Below are positions 35,743-46,639 of a stretch of DNA of 64,000 nucleotides, piece after piece (position 1 is the stretch's first letter; every line of letters starts with the position of its first letter). Source of the DNA: Sorghum bicolor. Taxonomy: Eukaryota > Streptophyta > Magnoliopsida > Poales > Poaceae. Where the stretch lies: assembly GCF_000003195.3 (NCBI RefSeq), contig NC_012872.2:20307804-20371803 (forward strand). The letters run 5' to 3'. The notes below the pieces were generated by a model. The model did no database searches and was not told the origin of the DNA. It saw only the letters and a list, made by a program, of their open reading frames with translations. Position numbers and translations under genes: made by a program.

Positions 35743-36050
35743 TATTTATAGCCAACGAACTACTGAAGCGGGCTTCATAAAACGCCCGCTGCGGTTAATG
35801 TCAGTTAACCGAAGCGGGCACCGTAACGCGCCCGCTACGGTAAATGTATTAACCGTAGCGGGCGTGTTATGATGCCCGCTTCCGTTAATACGATTAACCG
35901 AAGCGGGCTTTTTATATTGCCCACTGCGGTTAATCATTTACCGCAGCAGGCATTCCTGTGGCCGGGAGTATTCGCGTGCGGTTGAATAACCGTGGTGGGC
36001 GAAAACTGTGCCCGCCACGGAGGTGGAAATGGGCTCGTTGTGGTTAATCA
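35743..36050 (-). promoter_or_regulatory. 5' subterminal hairpin array and TNP2 TATA box of CACTA1
   Basis: Minus-strand TATAAATA at 35743-35750 directly adjoins hairpins that run from 35757 to near 36050, with arms like TTAACCGAAGCGGGC and GCCCGCTACGGTAA. The order TIR, array, TATA box, TNP2 leader is standard for CACTA elements, where the transposase promoter lies in the end region. Confidence 0.7.
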
Positions 36051-36365
36051 ATCCTGTAGTAGTGACCCTTGCGCGGGTGCTCCAACGAGGACTAGTGGAG
36101 AGTGGTGACTCTCCGATACCTCGGCAAAACATCGCCGTGTTTTTCTTGCTCTCCTCCTTTACTTTCTAGCATTTACTTTGAGCATTTACATTCCTAGAAT
36201 TGTCATGCTAGAATAGGATTGGAATTAGGCTGCAAAACTTTTATCCGGTAGCTCTCTAGAACACACTAGGCACAAGGGGTTGAATTGGAGCTTATAGGTT
36301 GCTTAAATTTTTAGAGAAGCCCAATTCACCCCCCTCTTGGGCATCTTGATCCTTTCAGACTGTTA

Positions 36366-36592
36366 GGTTTGTTTAGTTCCTAAAAATTTGTAAGATTTTT
36401 TATCATATCACTCTAGACGCATGTATAAAGCATTAAATATAGATAAAAAAATAACTAATTATATAATTTGATTGTAATTTACTAGATGAATCTTTTAAGC
36501 TTAGTTAGTTCATAGTTAAATAATAATTACTAAATATAAATGAAAGTGCTACCATAGCCAAATCTAAACATTTTCATGAACTAAACAGGGTC
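36366..36592. mobile_element. Tourist-like MITE (227 bp)
   Basis: Ends GGTTTGTTTAGTTCC and GAACTAAACAGGGTC are imperfect inverted repeats. The flanks carry TTA on both sides (36363-36365 and 36593-36595), the target duplication expected for PIF/Harbinger-type MITEs. Related copies are at 58690 and 59073. Confidence 0.75.
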
Positions 36593-36789
36593 TTAGTTAT
36601 GAGAATTCAAAACCAAATGCTACTTAGGCCACACCCAACGCAGCAGCCTGGGCTACTGTCTCACATCAACGTTAGAGGCAACGAGCCATGTCATACCTTG
36701 GCCAACGCTAGCCAGGCCGGCCCAGGGCACAAGACGGGTTGTTTGGAAATCTTGCATGTGGTTGGTGAGGTCGTTGTCCCGATCTTCAC
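36593..36789. other. unassigned sequence between MITE and gypsy LTR
   Basis: GC-moderate sequence with CCAGGCCGGCCCAGGGCAC, weakly similar to 58600-58640 (CTGGCCAGGCCAGCTTGGGC). This may be host DNA or an old element. No gene is seen. Confidence 0.35.
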
Positions 36790-37465
36790 GACGTAGGATA
36801 ACTAGCTGAAGATCAGCCGATAACTTGCTGCAAGCAGCGAGGATAACTAGTGCAACCTGACGACACGCACAAGGAGCCAACCACCGTCTCTATACGGCAG
36901 CCTGAACCAAGGATTCGCCCAACCACACTCTCAAAGAACCAACCTACACAACCTGAACTCGAGGATCAGGAGCACGAATTGGGTGCCGATGATGTGGCCG
37001 CTTCTGTAATCTCCGTGAAGGAAAACACAAGAGCAAAGGGGTAGAGATCTCTCTCTGAATTTGTTAGCACACAGCTGAATAAAGTGGTTTGTATTCTCAA
37101 TATCATAAGTCTTAGATTACAATGAGTCTTAAGGGGTATTCATACTAGCAACAGCCCTGCTAGATAGGTATGAAAACGAAATAGAGTTTCTGAGGAAAGG
37201 CAATGTGAAAGGTCCCCTCGAAATGGATTCCCGAAGTAGCTTCGCGTGACTGTTGGTCTCCAGAGCAGTTTCCAATAAACTGACCATAACTTTTTATTGG
37301 GAAGTCCAAATGATGAACTGTTTCTTGGGTGTGAAACTAGACTCAAAGGGATTTCTAGCAATGTATGCCAACTAGCACGAAACTTTGTAGATTGGTACAG
37401 TTTTACTTGACAAGTTGTACCAACATTCTGTCACGACAAACTATTGACCTTCTGAGCAGTCTGTA
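36790..37465 (-). repeat. LTR-like 3' end of the gypsy element
   Basis: Non-coding sequence downstream of the pol stop at 37466-37468 in minus orientation. It contains a TCTCTACCCC/GAGATCTC-type region near 37045 and ends near 36790. The start and end dinucleotides could not be fixed. Confidence 0.4.
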
Positions 37466-37644
37466 CTAATTCTGGTCTGCAGGCAATATGGAGTATCCAA
37501 ACTGGTCGCCACTAGATTCGTTAGAAAGTAGACTTGTCAAGCTTTCCAACAAGTGCTCATGGACCTTCATAGCTTTTGTGAGTAAAACGTTATGAAGATT
37601 CTTTGCACTGGTCCGTTTTTGACTTCCACCACTAGTACACAGAA

Positions 37645-37852
37645 GCACTATACAGGCGGTTCCCAACCCCTTTTCACAGGCGGTTTGGAGAACCGCCTGC
37701 GCTGGGTGCCTGTGGAAATCAAGAGTTTCCACAGGCGGGTAACCTAGAACCGTCTGTAGAAATAGATTTCTACAGGCGGTTCAGCTATGCAACCCGCCTG
37801 TAGAAATGAACTTTCTACAGGCGGTTCTCATTATATAACCGCCTGTGTTAAA
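37645..37852 (-). repeat. 3' subterminal hairpin array of CACTA2
   Basis: Repeated ACAGGCGGTT and AACCGCCTGT units in alternating orientation (for example TTTCTACAGGCGGTTC ... AACCCGCCTGTAGAAA) with short loops, from just inside the TIR to about 37850. Confidence 0.8.
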
Positions 37853-38098
37853 AATTTTAAATTTCTAAATTTTCCCACCAGAACCTTTTTTCATTTTATA
37901 TTTTAATATGTACATACAACATATATATACACGTAATATTCAAACTACTGAAGCCTAGAGATCATGTAAACCATTGCAACATGCAATTCATTTATATATA
38001 ATGTTACTTTACATAAGGTTACATTAATTACAAACATGATCACACATCAAGTTTTTTCTGTTACATGCATTAGAGGTTTCACCTCTGAAACCTCTGCT
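37853..38098 (-). other. 3' non-coding segment of CACTA2 TNP1
   Basis: AT-rich, no ORF; probable 3' UTR between the TNP1 stop and the subterminal array. Confidence 0.4.
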
Positions 38099-41000
38099 CT
38101 AATAACCGGATCGAGTTAGCTTAAGCCTACTAATCTCCCTTAGCGCTCCGTATTCAGGCTTTGCTAGGGCGCTGGTCCGATCGTGATATTTCCCTTCGCT
38201 GGGAATGACTTCTCGCAACATGAATTTGCAGAGGTCCTCAACTATGTTGTATAAAGTGGCTTCACTCATGCTCTTCGCCTTTTCAAAGTCTTTTTGCTGC
38301 ACAGGAAGTTAGAAAACATCATATATTTAATGTTCATAATACATAATTAACAACCTTAATTACTTAGAGCATTAATTACCTTATAAGGGTTAGTCATATA
38401 TCTTCCACCCTCTCTCATGAACTCACATACGTAGAATCCACAGTGGACCGATCCTAGTGGTTGCTTGTGACACTATATAAAGAAAAAGAGCATATTTGTG
38501 AGTTGCAACATGATGCGTATTCTATGTATATAGCTAGCGAGAATAACTTGGTAAACTTTCATACGTACCGGCCACTTATAAAAGAACCTCAAAGGCTGCC
38601 CCTGTATTCCTGACTCGCACTTTCCTCCTTTAATCTTATAATACCTATAGGCCCTATGATATCAAAAACATTCTGCAAGTTATTGTCAAACTCTTATAAA
38701 ATTTTGTATGCATATTTTACTTAGCTTACCGTTCTAAGAGAGAAATGAATGGTGCATAAGTTGTTGGTTCATAGTCTGCGGAGTCTAGGACATGCACACG
38801 TCCATGCTTGGGATTAATCATTAAGCAGATCCAGTGGTCCCTGAGAGAATGAACTTTGTGATCAAAGTGCGCATTTTAACTATTAATACGATGCATGCAA
38901 ACTGACACTTACCTAAAGTTATATGGTGCGAATATTAATTCCCTGTCTTGAAACTCTAGCATTGTCATGGCTAGGTAGAGGCCGTAACTAGCTATTTGTT
39001 TCTTTTCCCTTTTCTTTATTTCGTCCTCCTGCTCTTTTGGATCCAAACCTTTTAAGGAGTCATGATCTTTTCCGATCCTAAAAGTGTGCTCGTCCTCACA
39101 TATCCTCATTGGGCTCATATACGCGACCCTTTTATTCGAATTAGTGCTTGGATCCGGACCGTACCGCATCTGTTGCTGTTCATATTGCATTCTGCAACGT
39201 GCACTTGTATGTTAGTATTAAAATTTAATGTAACTCACAAATAATAACTCACAAATTTAAAGCATTGTATGAGTGACACTTACAATGCAAACACAGTTAT
39301 GAGCTGCACATCGAGTCTTTGTAGGTTCATCATTAACCACATGTCCTCGAAGGTCACAATTGCTCTTGTATGATCACTATTAAATGCCTCTGCTGGTATA
39401 TCTACACTGATCGTGTCAATGCCAACAGAAGCTGCTCTCATATACCAGTCATGGAACCTTTTTACACCAGCTGGGACCTTTTTAAGTTTATCCCAAGTGA
39501 GTAGAGGCCTACCCAACTCATATTTCTTAGGGACATACTTATAATCATCTTTAGTGGGTGGCCTAATATTTACAAAAGCTGGTTCAGACTTCTTCGCTGC
39601 CTTCTCGTGCTCAGCCAAGTCAACTAATTTTGTCGTGCGGCTCACTGCAATTCCTGACAAAAATAGGGCAGTACCAGCAGACTTCCTCTTCTTTGGCTCG
39701 AACGGCGAAACCAATTTCGGCACCGAAAATTTTAACTTTTTTGGTGGCGGTGGTGTCGTCTCGTCATCTTTGGTTGGTTGTGGTGGTGTCTCGGCATTTT
39801 TGGGTGGTGGTGGTGTGGAAGATTCTGGTGGTGCTGGCGAAGGTTGTGGTTTAGGTGATGGTGGTGGGGATGGTGGGTGAGGCATTATAGGTGAGGATGG
39901 TGGAGCGAAGATCGGAGAGGGTGGTAGACTCGGAAGAGTTATGTTACCACCGACATCTGGAAGGGACGACTCCTGAGTCAGTGGTACTTCTTGGGATGAA
40001 GGTTGTGGTACCTCAGACAACAGGACGTCTCGTCGAGGTCAAAGAATGAAATTCTTGATAGCTTGTCCCAGCTTCTCAATACCCTCAGGACCAGGAATGT
40101 CTAGCATGTCATCCTCATATCCTTGGACAACTGTCTGCACTTCCACCCTACAATAGTCCTCTGGAATTTTGCTACCATGAAACTGGCGCCCCGGGATTGC
40201 AAGTCCTGTGGCTACTTCCCTTGTACGATTATTGTTAAGACCGTACCTTATGACTAGGGAGCAACGAACAGGACTTTCAATCTCGTCAACTGGATACCGG
40301 TCCTTGTTTCCAGTAGACGCCACACTACTTGGGACAACTGGAGCCTGTTGTGATGTTGTCGGGGGCGACCACTAGCTGCATCTGGCGAGGCTGACCACTC
40401 AATTGGCTAGACATTGCAGACGCCAGTCGCTGCATCAACTCAGGAGGAGGATCGGAGAGCATTTTATTCATCACCTGTTCGACTTCTTTCTTAGCCTCCT
40501 CCTTAAAAAAATTAGACAATTCTTCCTTGTAGCGATCGCGTTTTCTATACATTCCTTCCCACTCTGGTCCGAATCCTTCTTTCCATCCTTCCTTGGATGA
40601 GATACCTCGTACACGACCGGGATGCTCTGGGTTACCCAGAGCAACAGTAAGAACATCCTTCTCCCTTTGTGGCTTAAATTCGCCTGCTTTCTGCTTAGCT
40701 GCCACCTTGAAAATATTCTTCGCAGCCTCTTCGACCATTGGGTCAGCAAATGACAAGCCAGAATTGGCTTTCTTTGCCGGTACCCGAGCACGAACCCACC
40801 GCGAGCCCCTGCGACCAAGTTGGTCAGGGAGCGCCGGCAAGCCCTGAGCCCTCTGCGCTTCATCCTCTTGCTCCCATTGGGCAAGCTTGCGCTGGTAACC
40901 ACCTGTGCCTAGGTGGTGGTGGTACTTGTTCCTTTTTGCGAGTTCAGATTTGGATTCGCTCAAAGCTTGAACTCATCAGAANNNNNNNNNNNNNNNNNNN

Positions 41001-41910
41001 NNNNNNNNNNNNNNNNNNNNNNNNNNNNNNNNNNNNNNNNNNNNNNNNNNNNNNNNNNNNNNNNNNNNNNNNNNNNNNNNNNNNNNNNNNNNNNNNNNNN
41101 NNNNNNNNNNNNNNNNNNNNNNNNNNNNNNNNNNNNNNNNNNNNNNNNNNNNNNNTCATTGTTGTCCACATTTTTCCACTCCCTGACTGTGATGTCAAGA
41201 TGGTCCCTAACTAAGAAACCGAGTGTGTTACGCCACTTAGGTAAGGTCTCCGCTGGAGCTAAGGGTTGTCCAGTCGCACTGACATCTGTAACTCTATAAG
41301 TTACTTTTGGGAACTGATTCAATCCTCTTTCACCTCGTTTCCTTTTGTTCCCGGTCTCAGTGGTCGTCTCCGTCGTCGGCTCAGGTGCACTTTCATGTGC
41401 AACTTCTTCTTGGGATAGGATTTCCTCCATTTCTTTCAATTGAGATAGCACCTCCTATTCATATAAAGACATGTAATTATGAATGAGGCGCATAAAAGTA
41501 TAGAAACATATAATTATGAATGAGTAATTCACCTCTTCTATCTCTGGGTTGTAATCGGGGTCACGTGCGTACTCACGACGGGCGTTCCTCTCTATGCGAG
41601 GATCAGGAATGTCGCTTACCGAGGTCTCGTACGAAGGAGTTGACTCACGTGACCCTTCTGCCTGCTCCGTGTTGTGGGACCCTTGTTCCTTCTCTACGTG
41701 CTCGGACCCCTTTTCTTGCACGGTGGGGCTAGACCCTAGTGCCTTCTCGGTGCAGTCTGACCCTTTTTCTTGCACCGTGGGGCCGGACCCTGGTGCCTTC
41801 TCGGTGTGGTCTGTCCCTTTTTCTTGCACGGTGGGGCCAGACCCTGGTGCTTGCTCCATAGGGCCGGACCCTTGTGCCTGCTCCGTGTTTTCACTTGGAG
41901 AAGTCGTCAT
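38099..41910 (-). CDS. TNP1-type CACTA protein with C-terminal Ulp1-like peptidase (contains gap)
   Basis: Starts at ATG 41910 ([11 protein letters not shown]). The N-terminus has three 18-residue tandem repeats with the core [11 protein letters not shown] Lys/Arg-rich segment, the 174-N gap at 40982-41155, the TNP1/Ptta domain ([16 protein letters not shown] near 40900), a strongly Pro-rich linker (about 39700-39950), and then several short exons follow. The exons encode the Ulp1/C48 domain: His in [11 protein letters not shown] and Asp in VHVLDS near 38790-38850, Gln and Cys in [16 protein letters not shown] near 38420-38460, with the stop at 38099-38101. The catalytic residues are present. 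Frame changes at 41451, 40323 and 40020 may be introns or breaks. The same architecture occurs in CACTA1. Confidence 0.72.
40982..41155. other. assembly gap of 174 N
   Basis: Run of N inside CACTA2 TNP1. The flanking frames suggest only part of one coding region is missing. Confidence 0.99.
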
Positions 41911-41924
41911 TGCAAGATTCTAAA

Positions 41925-43045
41925 GCATATATGTTATCAGAAATGTTATATAGTATAGTATGAACACTGAAGATAATACTCTAAGTCAATCGTTGACTAA
42001 TAAATAGTTGACTTATAAATAATTAAAAGTGAATATTTGCTACATCTTTTCTAGAAAGCTTACTAAATTGTGAACTTTGTTCTAAATATTACTTTAAAAT
42101 ACTATAACTACACATGTGCTTAACCAAAAATTGTGTTGTTTAGCTTTTGGGAAAGCTTATGAAAAGTACTACAACTCATATATTTACCTTAAGGCAAGAT
42201 TCACATCTTAACTGAGTCAAACAATATAAACATGCAAATCTACTAAGAATAAGAGCAAAGCAACATAGGGCATTAGTTATTTTTATATCTCTTAATCTAT
42301 TATTCCTAAATTCATGAAACCATTACTAGACCTCCAATATCATATGAAAAGCATATCACAATAATTTCATATTTATTTGAGCACTACTACTACAGTTATA
42401 AAAAAGATAAATACAACAAGCAATTAAAACCTAACTGCCTAAATCTATTTTTACAGCTAAAATTTCAAACTAAAACATGCCATATTATAGATCTACTTGA
42501 TAGACAATTTTACAAGGATTCCAAAAAGTCTATATTTGCTATTTTACGATTTTTCTAGAATTTACTATGATTTTCCAAAGATCAGCCAATTTCCTGCAAA
42601 AGAAAAATTCATCTGAGTCACTGACGTGTGGGCCCCACACGTCAGGACCTTCTTCAACCTCGAGCGCAGGGGATGTTTCTTCGACCGCATGCGTAGGGGA
42701 GGTTTCTTCAACCTCTATGGTGTGCAGGGGAGGGGACGGGGTGGGGGACGGGGAGGTGGGGGTGGGCGGCGACAGCGACGACGGCGGCGACGGCGGGGCG
42801 ACCGCGGGGCAGCGGCGGCTGCAGCGCGGCCGCACTGTGACCGGAGGTGGCAGGCACAGAGACAGAGAAGAGAGGGGGGCGGGCATACCTGGTGGCGTCG
42901 GGGTCAGAGAAGAGGGCGGCGCGGAGGAAACGACGGCGGCGAGACCGGCGGCGGCGGCAGCGGAAAAAATGCGCAGCCTGACGGCGTCGTTTGAACTGAA
43001 TGGCGCCTTCGGACTTAGAAAATTTCGGGGGGGTCTGGGCGCGGA
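41925..43045 (-). other. intron-like and GC-rich leader of CACTA2 TNP1
   Basis: AT-rich 41925-42590 (intron-like), then strongly GC-rich 42620-43030. On the minus strand a TTTTGCAG acceptor-like site ends near 42594 and a CCAG/GTATGC donor-like site lies near 42890. This is the same AT-rich then GC-rich order as CACTA1 30020-31270. Long open frames on both strands here reflect GGC/GCC composition. Confidence 0.5.
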
Positions 43046-43230
43046 ATATATATGGGCGGCATTTCTACAGGCGGGTGGCTATGACCACCGCCTGTAGAAA
43101 TGATTTCCATCGGGGGGGGTCATAGCCAACCGCCCGGAGAAATGCATTTCTACTGGCGGCGGGGTAAGAGAACCGCCTGTAGCAATGCGTTTCTACAGGC
43201 GGGTTGTTATGTGAGCCGCCTGTAGAAATA
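43046..43230 (-). promoter_or_regulatory. internal subterminal-type array and TATA box upstream of TNP1 (CACTA2)
   Basis: Hairpin units with the end motif (TTTCTACAGGCGGG ... CCGCCTGTAGAAAT) repeat from 43061 to about 43230. An ATATATAT box at 43046-43053 lies 7 bp from the array on the TNP1 side and is followed by the GC-rich leader. The right end has the same layout: TATAAATA at 47092-47099, then the array from 47110. Promoter function is inferred. Confidence 0.68.
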
Positions 43231-43418
43231 ATTTTCAATTATATTGTTTGTATATTATTTGTTGTAACATAATGTAAAATAACTTGTATATTATATTGTT
43301 TCTACATTATTTTTAATGTAAAATATATTTGTATCATATATTTAATGTATATTATAATATGATTATAATATGATTATATTATGTTGTTTATATATATTGT
43401 ATATTGATATTATAATAT
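43231..43418. other. AT-rich spacer in CACTA2
   Basis: Low-complexity AT-rich sequence leading into the tandem repeat; nothing else seen. Confidence 0.4.
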
Positions 43419-43867
43419 GATTATATTGTTTCTAAATTTCTTTTTAAATTTTAGTGTTATATATTCTTTGTATATTGATATTATAATATGATTATATTGT
43501 TTCTAAATTTCTTTTTAATTTTTAGTGTTATATATTCTTTGTATATTGATATTATAATATGATTATATTGTTTCTAAATTTCTTTTTAATTTTTAGTGTT
43601 ATATATATTATTTATGTATTGATATTATAATATAATTATATTGTTTCTAAATTTCTTTTTAATTTTTAGTGTTATATATTCTTTGTATATTGATATTATA
43701 ATATGATTATATTGTTTCTAAATTTCTTTTTAATTTTTAGTGTTATATATATTATTTATGTGTTGATATTATAATATAATTATATTGTTTCTAAATTTCT
43801 TTTTAATTTTTAGTATTATATATATTATTTATGTATTGATATTATAATATAATTATATTGTTTCTAC
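43419..43867. repeat. AT-rich minisatellite, 71-73 bp units
   Basis: Unit starts at 43419, 43490, 43561, 43634, 43705, 43778 and 43851, each opening GATTATATTGTTTCTAAATT or AATTATATTG. The period alternates between 71 and 73 bp depending on whether the unit contains TATTCTTTGTA or TATATTATTTATG. It lies between the TNP2 stop and the internal array, where a 3' end and terminator of TNP2 would be. Confidence 0.85.
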
Positions 43868-44015
43868 ATTATTTGTAACATAATTATGTGGCATTTGACA
43901 AAGCGTTACGAAAGTGTAGTTCTAAATCGAAATCGAAAGGTCTCACATATAGTTTCATAAATTTGAGTGAGATTACATGATGACTAGAGTTTACATGATG
44001 AATGACAAATACAAT

Positions 44016-46630
44016 CTAGGCAGTTACTATTCTTCCTTGTCCATCAGCGCGCACCCAAGGCAAAGAACTTTGTGAGATGCTTCGCTCAACATTTCTTATC
44101 TTAGCAGGATAGTCATCCACAAAGAGGGACATGTCGCTGAACTGGTTAAAATCCTCCAGATCCGCTACACCATCAACTCCTATTGCTTGTTGCTTTCCTG
44201 GAAAAACTACATGCTTCAGCTTGTCAGTAGTTTTCTTCTCATTCTTAGAAAGGATCTGTTCAGCATAGAACACTTGTGCAGCACGGTTACCAAGGATCCA
44301 CGGGTCATCTTTGTATCCCACTTTACTTAGATCAAGAACTCTGACCCCATAATTATCCACTGTGACATGTTTATCTTCTACCCATTGACATCGAAACACG
44401 GGGATCTGAAATGTACCATAGTCTAGTTCCCATATGTCATCGATGAAGCCAAAGTATGTAATAATATCACCAGTTTCGTCGTCTATGGCCTCGCATCGAA
44501 CACCACTATTTTGTGTCATGCTCTTTTTATCCTTGGATTTGGTATGAAATATGAATCCACTTATGTCATATGTTTGCCATGCTGTCACTTGGCGTGATGG
44601 TCCAGATGCCAAAGCCTTGATGGTTTGTTCCTCAATTGTTTCCCCAGATGGAATATCCTGCTCCCTTAGCCATGTGTACTGTAATCTGGCGGGATGAATG
44701 ATTTCCGTCCAATCCTCCCACTTCCATGCAGCCTACCCTCATGCCTTGATGGAGGCAAACCTATTGCGACCTGGTCTTTTAGGACACTATTGCAGAATGG
44801 TCCTCCGGACTCAATTGCCTCTTCAGTACAGTACTCCTCTATCATGGATGCCTCAGGACGAGCACGAGTTGATACATAGCCATTTAGTATTGCCATAAAA
44901 CGCTCGTACGTCCACATTTCATGCAGGTACATGGGACCCAATGCTTGTATTTGAGGAACTAAGTGCACCACAAGGTGCACCATGATATCAAAGAATGATG
45001 GGGGAAAACACATCTCAAACTGTGACACTGTCTCCACTGCGAATTGCTGAAGGGACTCTAACTCATCACGGTCAATTACCTTTTGTGTGACCTTATTGAA
45101 AAAATAGCACAATCGTGTGACTGCCATCTTCAAGAACACTGGATTGATAGCCCTTATTGCAATAGGGAGGAAAGTAGTCAGCATTACATGACAATCATGT
45201 GAGTTGTAGTTGGTGAGTGTAAGGTCTTTCATTGACACAATACTTCGTATACTAGAGCAGAATCCATAGGGGACTTTCAAATTCTTCAACCACTCACACA
45301 TCACATGTTTCTCATCTATGCTGAGGTTGTAGCTTGCTGCTGGGAGATGGTACTTTCCATTTTCTTGAAGAACAGGATGAAGCTCTTTTTTTATACCTAA
45401 CTGTACCATGTCGAAGCGTGAATTGAGTCCTTCCTTTGTCTTCGTCTTGATATCTAGCAATGTGCCAATTAGGCTTTCAAACACGTTCTTCTGGACGTGC
45501 ATACCATCGATCGCGTGTCGTATGTCCAATTCTTTCCAGTATGGCAAATACTCAAAGAAAATGGACTTCTTCTTGAATGTTGCCCCTGGAGTTGGTTTGA
45601 CATCCTTTCTTGGTTTTCCATCCTTTATCTTCTTTCCGAACACAAAGTTGATGTTGCTCACAATTTTGAAAACTCTCTGGCCTTTGCTATTACCTGATGG
45701 TGCATCTGAGTTCCTTTCATCATTATTGTCGAAGTACTTATCCATCTTTTTTAGGCGGTACCTGTGCCCTTTTGATAAGAATCGTCTATGCCTCATGTAC
45801 ACTATTTTCTTAGATGCATTAAGGGACACATAATGGGTTCCATCTATGCACACCACACAACCAACCTTTCCCTTGAATTGCCCTGACAATGTGAAGAGAG
45901 CAGGGTAATCATTGATCGTAACAAAAATAATTGCTCTTAGTGTGAATGAATCTTTGCGATACTCGTCTACCATTTCAACACCTTGTATCCATAACATTTT
46001 CATCTCCTCCATTAAGGGCTCCAAGAAAACATCCATGTCAACTCCAGGTTGGACTGGTCCAGAGATAAGTATGGTTAGCAAAAGGTATTTTCGCTTCTGC
46101 ATCAACCATGGAGGAAGGTTGTAGATGGTGAGAATCACCAGCCATGTGCTGTGCTTGCTGCTCCTCTCAGCAAATGGATTCATTCTGTCGGTACTCAGTG
46201 CAAACCTAACATTTCTTGGTTCGCTGGCAAAGTCTTGATGGTTCTCATTAAAATCTTGCCACTGCTTTCCATCGGCTGGATGGCGAAGCTTGCCATCATT
46301 TTTGTGCTCATCCGAAGCATGACAACTCATTAGTTTTGCATCGTCAGGGTTAGCAAACAAACTCCTCAGCCGATCTATCACTGGAAGGTACCACATCACT
46401 AAAGCAGGAATCTTTTTCTGCGCATAATAATCAACCTCTTCTTTATCTTTGCTGGTGGGTTTTGAACTCTGTTGGGTCTTCTTTCGCTTCTTCCCTGCTG
46501 TACACATGGAGGCAGCACAATCCTCATGTCGATAGTCTTTATTTGTCTTATACCGACTTGCACCACACTTTGGACACTTATCCAAAATTTGATAAGGAAA
46601 CATGGAAATATATAAAAATACATATTGCAT
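44016..46630 (-). pseudogene. TNP2-type CACTA transposase, N-terminally truncated
   Basis: One open frame runs from 46630 to 44666 (654 codons) and a second, 44612 to 44016, carries the DUF4216-like C-terminus (ELDYGTFQIPVFRCQW). The two are out of frame near 44690-44700. The first begins just before the zinc-ribbon-like CPKCGASRYKTN, so the transposase-associated N-terminal domain present in CACTA1 (35411-35150) is absent; 46640-47090 shows no homologous sequence. The core is otherwise well kept: CVVCIDGTHYVSL, MRHRRFLSKGHRYR, AIDGMHVQKNVFES, MTLTNYNSHDCHV-type motifs and YLHEMWTYERFM. Few stops, so it is younger than CACTA1. Confidence 0.8.
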
Positions 46631-46639
46631 AATGAAATC

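Larger units (their letters stand above)
25970..36064 (-). mobile_element. CACTA (En/Spm) DNA transposon, CACTA1, complete
   Basis: Ends CACTACTACAG at 25970 and CTGTAGTAGTG at 36064, with 3-bp duplications ACC at 25967-25969 and 36065-36067. 10,095 bp. Subterminal hairpin arrays built on AACCGCAGCGGGC occupy both ends, with a third array at 31354-31560. Two minus-strand genes: TNP2 transposase (31849-35411), nearest the 5' end, and TNP1-Ulp1 (26598-30006). Both genes contain several stops, so this copy is probably immobile on its own while still carrying intact ends. Confidence 0.95.
7106..36357 (+). mobile_element. SIRE/Maximus-type Copia retrotransposon, SIRE A (nested host element)
   Basis: 5' LTR 7106-8652, degenerate tRNA-Met primer site, gag, pol in Copia order (protease, integrase, RT, RNase H), an additional env-like ORF, a polypurine tract at 24711-24725 and a 3' LTR ending at 36357. 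Flanking 5-mers GAATG and GACTG look like a target duplication with one change. Removing the Athila-like insertion (16855-23343) and CACTA1 (25970-36064) leaves about 12.7 kb, the size expected for SIRE/Maximus elements. All ORFs are broken by stops and frameshifts, so it is a dead copy. It is older than SIRE B, because the CpG sites of its LTR repeats are more decayed. Confidence 0.9.
24726..36357 (+). repeat. 3' LTR of SIRE A, split by CACTA1
   Basis: Starts TGAAAGTATCTAGG and ends GATCCTTTCA. CACTA1 splits it after 25969, and it resumes after the second ACC. Joined length is about 1.53 kb, matching the 5' LTR. In the uninterrupted 5' LTR the target reads GCAAGACCCTTGCG (near 8353), so the pre-insertion site is confirmed. 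It includes the decamer array near 25160-25520 and a TATTTATA box near 25566. Confidence 0.9.

Noticed and set aside
42567..43097. Long plus-strand ORFs in GC-rich DNA.
   Set aside because: Simple GGC/GCC composition in the leader of a minus-strand gene; no domain and no homologue in CACTA1.
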